DNA of 64,000 nucleotides from NCBI GenBank assembly GCA_050295975.1, contig JBNKQR010000007.1:7277-71276 (forward strand), written 5' to 3'. The notes beneath the pieces are model-generated. The model ran no database searches and was not told the origin of the DNA. It worked only from the letters and a program-made list of their open reading frames with translations. A program made the position numbers and the translations under genes. Origin of the DNA: JAPHTQ01 sp050295975 (lineage in GTDB: Bacteria; Pseudomonadota; Gammaproteobacteria; Thiohalomonadales; Thiohalomonadaceae). Positions 52,546-61,517 of the stretch are shown here, one piece after another; positions within the stretch are counted from its first letter, which is position 1, and every line of letters begins with the position of its first letter.

Positions 52546-53904
52546 TTAGAACGGCATACCGGGAGGCATACCGCCTTTCAGGCCGCGCAGCATTTTTGCC
52601 ATGCCGCCGCCCTTCATCTTTTTCATCATCTTCTGCATCTGGGTGAACTGCTTCAACAGGCGGTTCACATCCTGCACCTGGGTACCAGAGCCAGTGGCGA
52701 TACGGCGCTTGCGTGAACCACGGATGATATCAGGACGCTGACGCTCTCCCGGGGTCATGGAGTTGATGATCGCCTCCAGCCGGAGGAACTCCTTATCATT
52801 GACCTGGGCCTTGGCCGCATCTGGGATATTACCCATACCCGGCAACTTATCCATCAGTGCACCGACACCGCCGAGGCTCTGCATCTGACGTAGCTGATCG
52901 CGGAAGTCTTCCAGGTCGAAACCCTTGCCCTTCCTCAGTTTACTGGCGAGTTGCTCGGCCTTCTTATGGTCGACCTTCTGCTGTACCTCCTCCACCAGGG
53001 AGAGCACATCCCCCATATCGAGGATACGGGAGGCAAGACGGTCCGGGTGGAACGGCTCCAGTGCGGTGCTCTTCTCGCCCACACCGAGGAATTTGATCGG
53101 CTTGCCGGTGATCTGGCGTACCGATAACGCCGCACCGCCGCGGGCGTCACCATCGGTCTTGGTCAGGATCACCCCGGTCAGTGGCAGCGCATCGCCAAAG
53201 GCCTTGGCGGTGTTGGCCGCATCCTGGCCGGTCATGCTGTCGACCACGAAGAGGGTCTCGATTGGCTCAACCGCGCTATGCAGCTGCTGGATCTCCGCCA
53301 TCATCTCTTCATCAATGTGCAGGCGACCTGCGGTATCCAGCAGCAGTACGTCGATATGTTTCTTGCGCGCCGCGTCCAGCGCTGCCCTGGCGATAGCAAC
53401 CGGTTTCTCGCCACCGCTACTGGGGAAGAACTCCACCCCAACCTCATTCGCCAGAGTCTTCAACTGCTCAATCGCCGCCGGGCGGTAGACGTCGGCACTG
53501 ACCACCATCACCGATTTGTTCTTTTTCTCTTTCAGCCAACGCGCCAGTTTGCCAACGCTGGTGGTCTTACCTGCCCCCTGCAAGCCCGCCATCAGTACTA
53601 CCGCAGGGGGCGTGGTGCTGAGATTCAGCTCCTCGTTACTTTCGCCCATCAACTTGACCAGTTCGTCATTGACGATCTTGATCAACGCCTGGCCGGGGGT
53701 GAGGCTCTCCAGCACATCCTTACCGACGGCTCGGCTCTTCACATGGTCGATAAATTCGCGCACCACTGGCAGGGCGACGTCCGCCTCCAGCAGGGCCATG
53801 CGTACCTCGCGCAGGGTATCTTTGATGTTCTCTTCGGTCAGGCGAGCGCTACCGCGCAGGTTACGCAGGGTCTGGCCAAGGCGGGATGTCAGGCTTTCAA
53901 ACAT
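52546..53904 (-). CDS. ffh: Signal recognition particle GTPase Ffh
   Basis: Binds 4.5S RNA and signal sequences of membrane proteins. 452 aa: N domain, G domain (GLQGAGKTTSVGKLA, LLDTAGRLHIDEEMM, TKTDGDARGG) and methionine-rich M domain (MQKMMKKMKGGGMAKMLRGL). Neighbours ypjD and the CorB gene match the E. coli order, with the MBL gene inserted. Confidence 0.98.
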   Translation of the reverse strand: MFESLTSRLGQTLRNLRGSARLTEENIKDTLREVRMALLEADVALPVVREFIDHVKSRAVGKDVLESLTPGQALIKIVNDELVKLMGESNEELNLSTTPPAVVLMAGLQGAGKTTSVGKLARWLKEKKNKSVMVVSADVYRPAAIEQLKTLANEVGVEFFPSSGGEKPVAIARAALDAARKKHIDVLLLDTAGRLHIDEEMMAEIQQLHSAVEPIETLFVVDSMTGQDAANTAKAFGDALPLTGVILTKTDGDARGGAALSVRQITGKPIKFLGVGEKSTALEPFHPDRLASRILDMGDVLSLVEEVQQKVDHKKAEQLASKLRKGKGFDLEDFRDQLRQMQSLGGVGALMDKLPGMGNIPDAAKAQVNDKEFLRLEAIINSMTPGERQRPDIIRGSRKRRIATGSGTQVQDVNRLLKQFTQMQKMMKKMKGGGMAKMLRGLKGGMPPGMPF

Positions 53905-53921
53905 AGTAATAGGGGGTCCTA

Positions 53922-53946
53922 AAACAAAAAAACCGTATGAATACGG
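53922..53946 (-). terminator. intrinsic terminator after the MBL-fold gene
   Basis: On the minus strand CCGTAT-TC-ATACGG is followed by TTTTTTTGTTTT. It ends the MBL transcript just before ffh. Confidence 0.75.
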
Positions 53947-53971
53947 CTTGATGATTAATTACGAGAAGTGA

Positions 53972-54739
53972 TTATAACTTCAAAATCTGGCTACCACTAA
54001 GATGAGATAGCGGACGGTCGGTAATCAGCTGACAACACTCCTGGAAGATCATCTCCTCCTCCCCCGGTTTGGCGTGGGTTAGATAGACGTGGGGATTGTG
54101 TTTAAGCTTCTTCAGGTCATCTGCCAGCAGTTGTGGACAGTAGTGTCGGGACTTCTCGCACATGGCCTGCTCTGCGTTGGAAAAGGCTGACTCGACCACC
54201 AGATGGTCCAGGCGATCCAGCTCATTCAGCCCCTCCCACAGGGTGTCATTACTGGTGGTGTCACCGCTAAAACAGAAGGTGCCGCCGGGATACTCCACCA
54301 CATAGGCCACGGTCGGGACCAGATGATTAACGGGAATCATGCTGAAATGCATGTCACCCACCGCCTTGCGCTCACCTGGCTTCATCGCCTCATAGACCAT
54401 CACCGGAAACTCCTCGGATGGCAGGGCAGAAAAATCAGGCCAGATAATGTCGTTGAAGATATGCTCCTGCAGCGCCTTGATGGTCTGGGGCAGAGCGTGA
54501 ATAATCACCGGCTGTGGCAGGCAATCGAAGATACTGTCGATCATCAGCGGAATCGTATGGATGTGATCCATATGAGAGTGGGTGAGGAAAATGTGACGGA
54601 TCTTCGCCAACTCGTTGAGTTCGAGATCTGCGACGCCACTTCCAGCATCGATCAGCACCTCGTCGCCCAGCAGGAATGACGTGGTTCGACGGCCTGCGCC
54701 ACCGATTCCACCACTGCATCCAAGTACCCTCAGCTCCAT
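53972..54739 (-). CDS. metallo-beta-lactamase-fold hydrolase (class II cyclic-nucleotide phosphodiesterase-like)
   Basis: 255 aa. The metal site THSHMDHIHTIPL (HxHxDH), a further His in PVNHLVPT, Asp in FSGDTTSND and His in LTHAKPGEEE match the MBL fold, nearest in pattern to 3',5'-cyclic-nucleotide phosphodiesterases of class II. Cytosolic. The substrate is not proven; cAMP is the leading candidate. Divergent from ypjD. Confidence 0.75.
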   Translation of the reverse strand: MELRVLGCSGGIGGAGRRTTSFLLGDEVLIDAGSGVADLELNELAKIRHIFLTHSHMDHIHTIPLMIDSIFDCLPQPVIIHALPQTIKALQEHIFNDIIWPDFSALPSEEFPVMVYEAMKPGERKAVGDMHFSMIPVNHLVPTVAYVVEYPGGTFCFSGDTTSNDTLWEGLNELDRLDHLVVESAFSNAEQAMCEKSRHYCPQLLADDLKKLKHNPHVYLTHAKPGEEEMIFQECCQLITDRPLSHLSGSQILKL

Positions 54740-55057
54740 TCAGGATCTCCACATCTATTTCGGCTGGTCTCTAAATAAAGTCGTAAGCTGCCACTGCTTC
54801 CAGGCAACTTATTCAGCTCATGGCGCACCATGAGATCGTTAAAAACATCAACCAGGTATATATTCCAGCTATTATATACATCAATACTTGCAGATAATCT
54901 ATTGTTAGATCAGCAGTTATTCCGGAAAACGAATTAGCTTCACAATTTTCACGCACTGGTCCGGGGGGTGTATATACCTCATAAGGAGGCTAAGGCTCTT
55001 CACCCTCCCCTCCGCTTGTGCGAACATTGCGCCCTGACATCTTAAACTGGAACCGGC
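54740..55057. other. AT-rich divergent intergenic region
   Basis: 318 bp without a convincing gene between the MBL gene and ypjD. It holds AGGTATATA (54854-54862) and its inverse TATATACCT (54971-54979), several TATA-like words and a free TAAGGAGG (54981-54988) not followed by a start codon. Promoters for both flanking genes are expected here, but none can be named with confidence. Confidence 0.4.
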
Positions 55058-55861
55058 ATGAAGGTATTACTCCCGCTAATTGGCATCGTTCTCTACAGTA
55101 GCGCGACTTTTCTCCTGCTACGCCGTCTGGCAACGGGAATTGAGGCGCAGTCTCGCCCTAAAATGCTGTCGCTGGGATTGGCCGGAGGAGGTGCACTGGC
55201 ACATATTCTTGTGCTGAATCACCTGCTATTGACCCCGCATGGTCTCAATCTCAGTTTCTTCCATGTTCTCTCCCTCACCGCCTGGCTGGCCACGGTACTG
55301 GTGCTGTTTTCCGCATTAAAGCATCCTCTGGAAAATCTTGGCATCGGGCTTCTTCCGTTGAGTGCTGTGGCGCTGCTGCTACAGAGCTTTGGCGGCAGTG
55401 GTGGGACCATCATCACCGTTAGTACAGGATTGAAGATCCACATCCTGCTCTCCATCTTCTCCTACAGCCTGCTTGGTATAGCCGCACTACAGGCCCTGCT
55501 GCTGGCTGTGCAGAATCGTCATCTACGCAATCGCCATCCTGGTGGTTTCGTTCGTGCCCTGCCTCCGCTGGAGACCATGGAGCAACTGCTTTTCCGTATG
55601 ATCGGTCTCGGCTATATCCTGCTCAGTCTATCTCTGTTGACCGGTGCGACCTATCTGGATGACATCTTCGCCCAACATCTGGTGCATAAGACCGTTCTTT
55701 CTGTCGCCGCCTGGATGGTTTTTGCCATTCTGCTGTGGGGGCGCTGGCGCCACGGCTGGCGTGGTCGCATTGCGGTACGCTGGACGCTGGTGGGCTTTGT
55801 TGTACTGATGCTGGCCTATTTCGGTAGTAAGCTGGTGCTGGAGTTGATCCTGCATCGCTGA
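55058..55861 (+). CDS. ypjD: YpjD/CcsA-type inner-membrane protein
   Basis: 267 aa with about eight hydrophobic helices, of the cytochrome c assembly (CcmC/CcsA-like) family. Conserved His occur in FFHVLSL and in LKIHILLSIFSYSLLGIAAL. The E. coli homologue lies beside ffh and has no firmly known role; heme handling is possible. Confidence 0.85.
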   Translation: MKVLLPLIGIVLYSSATFLLLRRLATGIEAQSRPKMLSLGLAGGGALAHILVLNHLLLTPHGLNLSFFHVLSLTAWLATVLVLFSALKHPLENLGIGLLPLSAVALLLQSFGGSGGTIITVSTGLKIHILLSIFSYSLLGIAALQALLLAVQNRHLRNRHPGGFVRALPPLETMEQLLFRMIGLGYILLSLSLLTGATYLDDIFAQHLVHKTVLSVAAWMVFAILLWGRWRHGWRGRIAVRWTLVGFVVLMLAYFGSKLVLELILHR

Positions 55862-55937
55862 CCGGCGGCCCTTGACACCTCGTCACCGACTCCCTGTAAT
55901 TACATACTCCTGTTCCTAGCAAAGGCATTACACCTTC

Positions 55938-57242
55938 TTGTTAAACGATATTCCCTTATGGGTACTGTTCACAGTAATCGGCCTGTTAGTCTTGGCCTCC
56001 GCTTTCTTTTCCGGTTCGGAAACCGGCCTGATGAGCCTGAATCGCTATCGCCTACGCCATCTGGTGGGGGCAAAAAGCGCGGGGGCGATCCGCGCCAGTG
56101 AATTGCTCAAGCGGCCGGACCGTCTGATCGGTCTGATCCTGCTGGGCAACAACTTCGTCAATATTCTCGCCTCCTCCATCGCCACCATCATCGCCATCCG
56201 TATGCTTGGCGGCGATGGTATTATCGAGAATTTAGTGGCAACCCTACTACTGACCGTTGTAATCCTGATCTTTGCCGAGATCACTCCCAAGACCCTGGCG
56301 GCACTGCATCCGGAAAGGCTGGCCTTCCCCGCAACGGTGATCCTCAAACCGCTGCTACGTGTACTCTACCCAGTTGTCTGGCTGCTCAATACGATTCCCA
56401 ATGCCCTGCTGAGAATGATGGGCGTATCACAGGAAGATGCGGATCGTCACAGCCTCAGCAGTGAGGAACTGCGTATCGTGGTCAACGAGGCCGGGGCGAT
56501 GATCCCGCGCCGTCACCAGAAAATGCTACTCAATATTCTCGATTTGGAGAAGGTGACCGTGGAAGACATTATGGTGCCGCGTAACGAGATCATCGGCATC
56601 AATATGGACGACAGCGAGGAAGACATCCTCAAACAGATCAATACATCTCAGCACACCCGTCTACCTGTCTACCGTGGCGATATCGGCAACGTGCTTGGCT
56701 TTGTGCACCTGCGCAATGTTCTCTCCCTGCGTGGTAAAGAGGGTCTGGAGCTGGATCGACTAAACAGCGTAGTGCGCGAAACCTACTTCATCCCAGAAGG
56801 TACGCCACTGAACACCCAGTTACTCAATTTCCAGAAGCAGCGCCGCCGCATCGGTCTGGTGGTGGACGAATATGGCGATATCCAGGGACTGGTCACCCTC
56901 GATGATATTCTGGAGGAGATCGTTGGTGAATTTACTACCGATCCAGCAGCCGCCAGCTCCAAAGAGATCTATCCACAGGACGACGGCAGCTTCCTGGTCG
57001 ACGGCAGCGCCAATATCCGTGAACTGAACCGAATCATGCACTGGGACCTCCCCACGAACGGCCCCAAGACACTCAACGGTATGATCACCGAATATCTGGA
57101 AACCATACCCGAGGTAGGTACTAGCCTGCTGCTTGAGGGTTATCCCGTCGAGGTAGTACAGACCGGCAGTAGTTCGGTTAAAACCGTACGAATCGATCCC
57201 TCCTACAAAAGCCAGCGCGATCAGGAAACCAATCCGCTTTAA
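55938..57242 (+). CDS. CorB/HlyC-CorC family membrane protein (YfjD-like)
   Basis: 434 aa: DUF21 transmembrane domain (1-185; LLVLASAFFSGSETGLMSLN), a CBS pair (about 200-320; TVEDIMVPRNEIIGINM, GLVVDEYGDIQGLVTLDDIL) and a C-terminal CorC_HlyC domain. Family members are linked to Mg2+/Co2+ transport. It starts at TTG 55938; no ATG, GTG or CTG lies upstream in frame before a stop. Follows ypjD as in E. coli. Confidence 0.9.
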   Translation: MLNDIPLWVLFTVIGLLVLASAFFSGSETGLMSLNRYRLRHLVGAKSAGAIRASELLKRPDRLIGLILLGNNFVNILASSIATIIAIRMLGGDGIIENLVATLLLTVVILIFAEITPKTLAALHPERLAFPATVILKPLLRVLYPVVWLLNTIPNALLRMMGVSQEDADRHSLSSEELRIVVNEAGAMIPRRHQKMLLNILDLEKVTVEDIMVPRNEIIGINMDDSEEDILKQINTSQHTRLPVYRGDIGNVLGFVHLRNVLSLRGKEGLELDRLNSVVRETYFIPEGTPLNTQLLNFQKQRRRIGLVVDEYGDIQGLVTLDDILEEIVGEFTTDPAAASSKEIYPQDDGSFLVDGSANIRELNRIMHWDLPTNGPKTLNGMITEYLETIPEVGTSLLLEGYPVEVVQTGSSSVKTVRIDPSYKSQRDQETNPL

Positions 57243-57344
57243 ATAGCAGCCTCATCTAATGGAAATAATTGAGAAAATCCTGTACAACACACTACTGGTT
57301 CAGACTACACTTAACATCAATTTAGGATTATCCGGGGCCTGAAT

Positions 57345-57986
57345 GTGGCGAAGTTAACCCTTGCATTCAAGGACACTGTTTTAAAGGTGATTTATATCGA
57401 AGCGGGTGAGATGCTGATAGGCAGCGATCCCTCTTGTAAAGTCTTCGTCGATAGTCTTGCCCTGCAACCACGTCACGCCAGCATCACCACTGCAAAGCAT
57501 ATATCGATCCTGCGCGATCTCAGCAGTGACGAGGGCGGCACCTTCGTCAACAACAAAAAAATTGATGGCGAATATCAGCTCAAACACGACGACGAGATCC
57601 GCGTCGGCAAACACACACTTCTCTTCACCACCGACCCGGCAGACGAAATGGCTGGGGACAGCGATGTACCTGATCAGATGCTCGATCCGATCGATGAACC
57701 GATCATCATCAGCAAGGCCAAAGTAAAAGATGCCTGGCTGCAGATCATGAACGGCGCCAACGTCGGTCGTACCATCAGCCTAAACCGCACCATGACCAAC
57801 CTGGGTAAAGCCGGGGTACAAACTGCGGTCATTGCCCGCCGTGGTGACGGCTACTTCCTCTCCCACCTGGAGGGTGAGCGGGCACCGATGGTAGATGGTA
57901 AAAGTATCGGTGATGACAGCCTCAAGCTGGAAGATGGCAACGTGATTCAGATAGGCAATGTGAAAATGCAGTTCAGCCTGGTCTAG
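57345..57986 (+). CDS. FHA-domain protein
   Basis: 213 aa, cytosolic. An N-terminal FHA domain (about 20-95; MLIGSDPSCKVFVDS, RHASI) binds phosphothreonine peptides; the C-terminal half (about 120-210; NLGKAGVQTAVIARRGDGYF) looks like a second, degenerate FHA. GTG start. The PilZ gene follows 25 bp downstream, so the two are probably co-expressed. The kinase partner is not in the window. Confidence 0.8.
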   Translation: MAKLTLAFKDTVLKVIYIEAGEMLIGSDPSCKVFVDSLALQPRHASITTAKHISILRDLSSDEGGTFVNNKKIDGEYQLKHDDEIRVGKHTLLFTTDPADEMAGDSDVPDQMLDPIDEPIIISKAKVKDAWLQIMNGANVGRTISLNRTMTNLGKAGVQTAVIARRGDGYFLSHLEGERAPMVDGKSIGDDSLKLEDGNVIQIGNVKMQFSLV

Positions 57987-58011
57987 ACTGGGACTACAGG
58001 AGGGACCTCTC

Positions 58012-58380
58012 ATGTCCGAACAGTCAAACGGCGAAGATCGTCGTCACTTCACTCGCATCCCCATCGATACCGTAGCCAACATTCATTGCCCGGCTGGGCA
58101 GATACAGACCCGTGTGCTTGATGTTTCCCTCAAGGGAGCTCTACTGGAACGGCCAGAGGGATTCAGCGGCCAAAGTGGGGAACCGTGCACACTGGAACTG
58201 TTACTGGGTGATATCACCGTCACCATGCAGGGCGAGATCATCCACACTGCGGTAGACCATATCGGCTTTCGCTGTGCCCACATCGACCTGGAGAGTATCA
58301 GCCATCTGAAACGACTGGTGGAATTGAATCTGGGAGATGAGGCGGCGCTGGAGCGGGAACTCCACGAACTTATGGTCTGA
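58012..58380 (+). CDS. PilZ-domain protein
   Basis: 122 aa, single PilZ domain with both c-di-GMP motifs: RRHFTR (RxxxR) and DVSLKG (DxSxxG). It follows the FHA gene with AGGAGG before its ATG and converges on radA with 11 bp between stops. Confidence 0.88.
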   Translation: MSEQSNGEDRRHFTRIPIDTVANIHCPAGQIQTRVLDVSLKGALLERPEGFSGQSGEPCTLELLLGDITVTMQGEIIHTAVDHIGFRCAHIDLESISHLKRLVELNLGDEAALERELHELMV

Positions 58381-58391
58381 GTCAGCAACAC

Positions 58392-59756
58392 TCAAATATG
58401 CGATAGCGCCTCTTCGAGGCGATGAACACCGATCACCTCCAACCCTTCTGGCCCCTTCTTTGACAGATTCGCTGCTGGTACGATGGCACGGGTAAAGCCA
58501 TGCTTTGCCGCCTCTTTCAGGCGTTCCTGACCATTGGGTACCGGACGGATCTCGCCGGCCAACCCCACCTCACCGAAAACGACCAGCCCCTGCGGTAATG
58601 GGCGATTACGCAGGCTGGAAAGCACAGAGAGCAGCAGTGCGAGGTCGGCACCAGTCTCACTCACCCTGACCCCGCCGACCACATTCACGAACACGTCCTG
58701 ATCGTGGGTCACCACACCACCGTGACGATGTAGCACCGCCAGCAGCATCGCCAGACGATTCTGTTCCAGCCCTACTGTCACCCGGCGTGGATTACCCAGA
58801 TGACTCTCGTCCACCAGCGCCTGCACCTCCACTAGCAGCGGCCGACTCCCTTCCATGGTCACCATGATGGCACTACCAGAGACCTGCTCTTCATGGCGTG
58901 AGAGGAAGATCGCCGAAGGATTTGAAACCTCCTTCAAACCCAGTTCGGTCATGGCGAAGACACCTAGTTCGTTGATCGCACCGAAGCGATTCTTTACTGC
59001 ACGAATCACTCGATAGCGACTACCGCTGTCGCCCTCGAAGTAGAGCACCGTATCAACCATATGCTCCAGCACCCGCGGCCCGGCCAGTTGCCCCTCTTTG
59101 GTGACATGGCCAACGATGAAGATCACCGTACCGCTCTGTTTGGCATAACGTACCAGTTGCGCCGCGCTCTCACGCACCTGCGCCACCGAGCCTGGAGCAG
59201 AGGAGAGTTGTTCGGTATAGAGAGTCTGGATCGAGTCGATCACCAGTATCTGCGGCCGCTCCTTCAATGCCGCCTGGATGATACCTTCGACGCGGGTCTC
59301 CGGCAGCAGCCGGGTATCCATACTGGGGAGGTTTAAACGGTGAGCACGTAGACTGATCTGTTGGGGTGACTCCTCGCCACTAACATACAGGGTGCTGTGC
59401 CCCTGCCCCAGTGCTGCCACGGTTTGTAACAGCAGAGTCGATTTGCCAATACCGGGATCACCGCCCAGCAATACCACTGAGCCGGGAACCAGACCACCAC
59501 CCAGTACCCGGTCAAATTCACCAATACCGGTTGGGGTGCGTGCCACATCATCCGGGGTCACTTCGGAAAGGGTGCGGATCGCCATCGCATCTACGCTGCC
59601 GGCATAGCCGGCAAAGCGTCCATCACGGCGAGTGGTCGCCACCACGGCGATCTCCACCAGGGTATTCCACGCCTCACATTCGGGACATTGACCAACCCAT
59701 TTGTTGGTCTCTGCACCGCACGCGCTGCAGGAGTAGTTGAGCTTAGCTTTGGCCAA
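58392..59756 (-). CDS. radA: DNA repair protein RadA
   Basis: Branch-migration protein. 454 aa: N-terminal zinc finger (CSACG...CPEC), RecA-like core with Walker A GGDPGIGKS, the RadA motif KNRFG, and a C-terminal Lon-protease-like domain. Complete. Confidence 0.97.
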   Translation of the reverse strand: MAKAKLNYSCSACGAETNKWVGQCPECEAWNTLVEIAVVATTRRDGRFAGYAGSVDAMAIRTLSEVTPDDVARTPTGIGEFDRVLGGGLVPGSVVLLGGDPGIGKSTLLLQTVAALGQGHSTLYVSGEESPQQISLRAHRLNLPSMDTRLLPETRVEGIIQAALKERPQILVIDSIQTLYTEQLSSAPGSVAQVRESAAQLVRYAKQSGTVIFIVGHVTKEGQLAGPRVLEHMVDTVLYFEGDSGSRYRVIRAVKNRFGAINELGVFAMTELGLKEVSNPSAIFLSRHEEQVSGSAIMVTMEGSRPLLVEVQALVDESHLGNPRRVTVGLEQNRLAMLLAVLHRHGGVVTHDQDVFVNVVGGVRVSETGADLALLLSVLSSLRNRPLPQGLVVFGEVGLAGEIRPVPNGQERLKEAAKHGFTRAIVPAANLSKKGPEGLEVIGVHRLEEALSHI

Positions 59757-59773
59757 AACAGTTTTCCGCCGGG

Positions 59774-60004
59774 TTACATAAGAAAGTGGTCTTCATCGTC
59801 ATCATCTTCCTGGTCCGGAAAGTGTTTCTCCTCCCAGTTCTCTTCTGCGCCACGCTGGTTGAGCCACCAGAAGGCGCCAATGATCAGCAGAAACGGCACC
59901 AGTACCAGCAGACCAATTCGCAATTCGCCGCTCTGTAAATTGCAGCCTGATAACAGCAGCAGAAAGGGGAAGAGACTCGTCCAACGGGTGAGCGATGCAT
60001 TCAT
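59774..60004 (-). CDS. small lipoprotein with acidic tail, unknown
   Basis: 76 aa. A lipobox-like LLLLSGC (Cys about residue 21), a short polar stretch, one transmembrane helix (IGLLVLVPFLLIIGAFWWL) and an acidic C-terminus (DQEDDDDEDHF). Its ATG overlaps the Nudix stop (ATGA), so it is in the alr-nudix operon. No function recognised. Confidence 0.7.
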   Translation of the reverse strand: MNASLTRWTSLFPFLLLLSGCNLQSGELRIGLLVLVPFLLIIGAFWWLNQRGAEENWEEKHFPDQEDDDDEDHFLM

Positions 60005-60429
60005 CTTGCGGCGATCCTATCAGCAAACAATTCATCCAGTGCCTGACGTGTCATGGCACTCAGGTTCAATATGTTCAATTGATCAAAGGGTACCCAGCGT
60101 GCCGCTGTTACATCATCGGCAGGCTCAGGTTCGCCCGCCAGATAGCGCGCATGGAAATCGAGTACCACGTAATGGTATTGCAGTTCCCCATCCTCATCAC
60201 GCTGAATGAACTCAAACTGCCAGGCAAATTCACCGACCTCGATAGTCACGCCAGTCTCTTCTAGAATTTCGCGTGCCGCAGCTGCGTGAAGTGATTCACC
60301 CGCCTTGACTCGGCCACCGGGGATCGCCCACTCCCCTTTGCCCGGGTGCTGGCCACGCCGAACCAACAGAATCGCATCATCATGTACAACAAAGGCACCG
60401 ACCCCCAGTTGCGGCCAGTGAGCCGACAC
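60001..60429 (-). CDS. Nudix hydrolase
   Basis: 142 aa. The Nudix box is intact: GGRVKAGESLHAAAAREILEETGV (GX5EX7REUXEEXGU pattern). It starts at GTG 60429 with GGAG 5 nt upstream, overlapping nothing; the longer ATG at 60474 would overlap alr by 43 bp. The substrate is unknown; MutT/ADP-ribose type are options. Confidence 0.88.
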   Translation of the reverse strand: MSAHWPQLGVGAFVVHDDAILLVRRGQHPGKGEWAIPGGRVKAGESLHAAAAREILEETGVTIEVGEFAWQFEFIQRDEDGELQYHYVVLDFHARYLAGEPEPADDVTAARWVPFDQLNILNLSAMTRQALDELFADRIAAR

Positions 60430-60431
60430 GA

Positions 60432-61505
60432 CTACTCCTTCTCCAGGCAACGCACCCGTGAGGTCACGCCACAAAAGAGTTCATAGGAGATGGTTCCAAC
60501 GTGTTCGGCTACCTCCTCAGCGGGTAGCCCTTCACCCCACAACACCACCGGGTCACCGACCTGTGCTTCGGGCTGGCCACGTAGATCTACGGTAATCATA
60601 TCCATCGACACCCGGCCAATGAGTGGCACCTTACGATCATTGATCAGCACTGGAGTGCCGCTGGGGGCGTGGCGTGGATAACCATCACCGTAACCCGCCG
60701 CAACCACCCCGACTGACATCTTTTCCGGACAGCGCCAGGTGGCGCCGTAACCGATGGTCTCACCCTTATTGTGCTGCTCGATGGCGATGAGTTCTGAACT
60801 AAAGGTCATCACCGGGCGCAAATTATGTTGTGCGGCACGCCCCTTGAGGAGCGGAGAGGCACCGTAAAGCATTATCCCTGGGCGCAGTAGATCGGCGTGA
60901 CTCTCCGGCCAGGCGAGTATCCCGGCGGAATTTGCGATGCTCTTCTCGCCTTCCAGATCACGGGTCACCTCAGCAAACTGGGCCAGTTGTTGCCGAGTTT
61001 GATCACTCTCCAGGTCATCGGCGCAGGCCAGATGTGTCATCTGTCCAAGCGGAATGAGTGATGGATTCGCCTGCAGGCGCTGCCACCATTCGGCGGCCTG
61101 GTGCGGGGCAAAACCGAGGCGATGCATTCCCGTATCCAGCTTAAGCCAGACACGCACCGGCTGGCTGAATTTGGCCTGTTCCAGTGCCTCAATTTGCCAC
61201 GGCTGGTGCAGCACCAGATCGATGCTGTGTTGCTCAATGAGGGGGAATTCGTCGACGTTAAAGAACCCTTCCAGCAGCGTAATGGGCGCTTCGATACCTG
61301 CCTGGCGCAGCTGCAGTGCCTCTTCGATGGCGGCGACACCGAACCCATCCGCATCAGCCAGCGCCTGTGCGGCTCGCCCCAGACCGTGACCATAGGCATC
61401 GGCCTTCACCGCTGCCATCACCTTACAGCCTGGGGCCGCCTTACGGACCTGAACCAGGTTATGCCGCAGGGCGCTCAGATCGATAAGGACCTGGGTTGGA
61501 CGCAT
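60432..61505 (-). CDS. alr: Alanine racemase
   Basis: PLP enzyme making D-alanine for peptidoglycan. 357 aa: PLP-lysine in AVKADAYGHG (about 34-43), the second catalytic Tyr in TIGYGATWR, and VSMDMITVDL. Follows dnaB with a 12-bp gap, as commonly found next to dnaB. Confidence 0.97.
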   Translation of the reverse strand: MRPTQVLIDLSALRHNLVQVRKAAPGCKVMAAVKADAYGHGLGRAAQALADADGFGVAAIEEALQLRQAGIEAPITLLEGFFNVDEFPLIEQHSIDLVLHQPWQIEALEQAKFSQPVRVWLKLDTGMHRLGFAPHQAAEWWQRLQANPSLIPLGQMTHLACADDLESDQTRQQLAQFAEVTRDLEGEKSIANSAGILAWPESHADLLRPGIMLYGASPLLKGRAAQHNLRPVMTFSSELIAIEQHNKGETIGYGATWRCPEKMSVGVVAAGYGDGYPRHAPSGTPVLINDRKVPLIGRVSMDMITVDLRGQPEAQVGDPVVLWGEGLPAEEVAEHVGTISYELFCGVTSRVRCLEKE

Positions 61506-61517
61506 TAGGTTCTGGCC

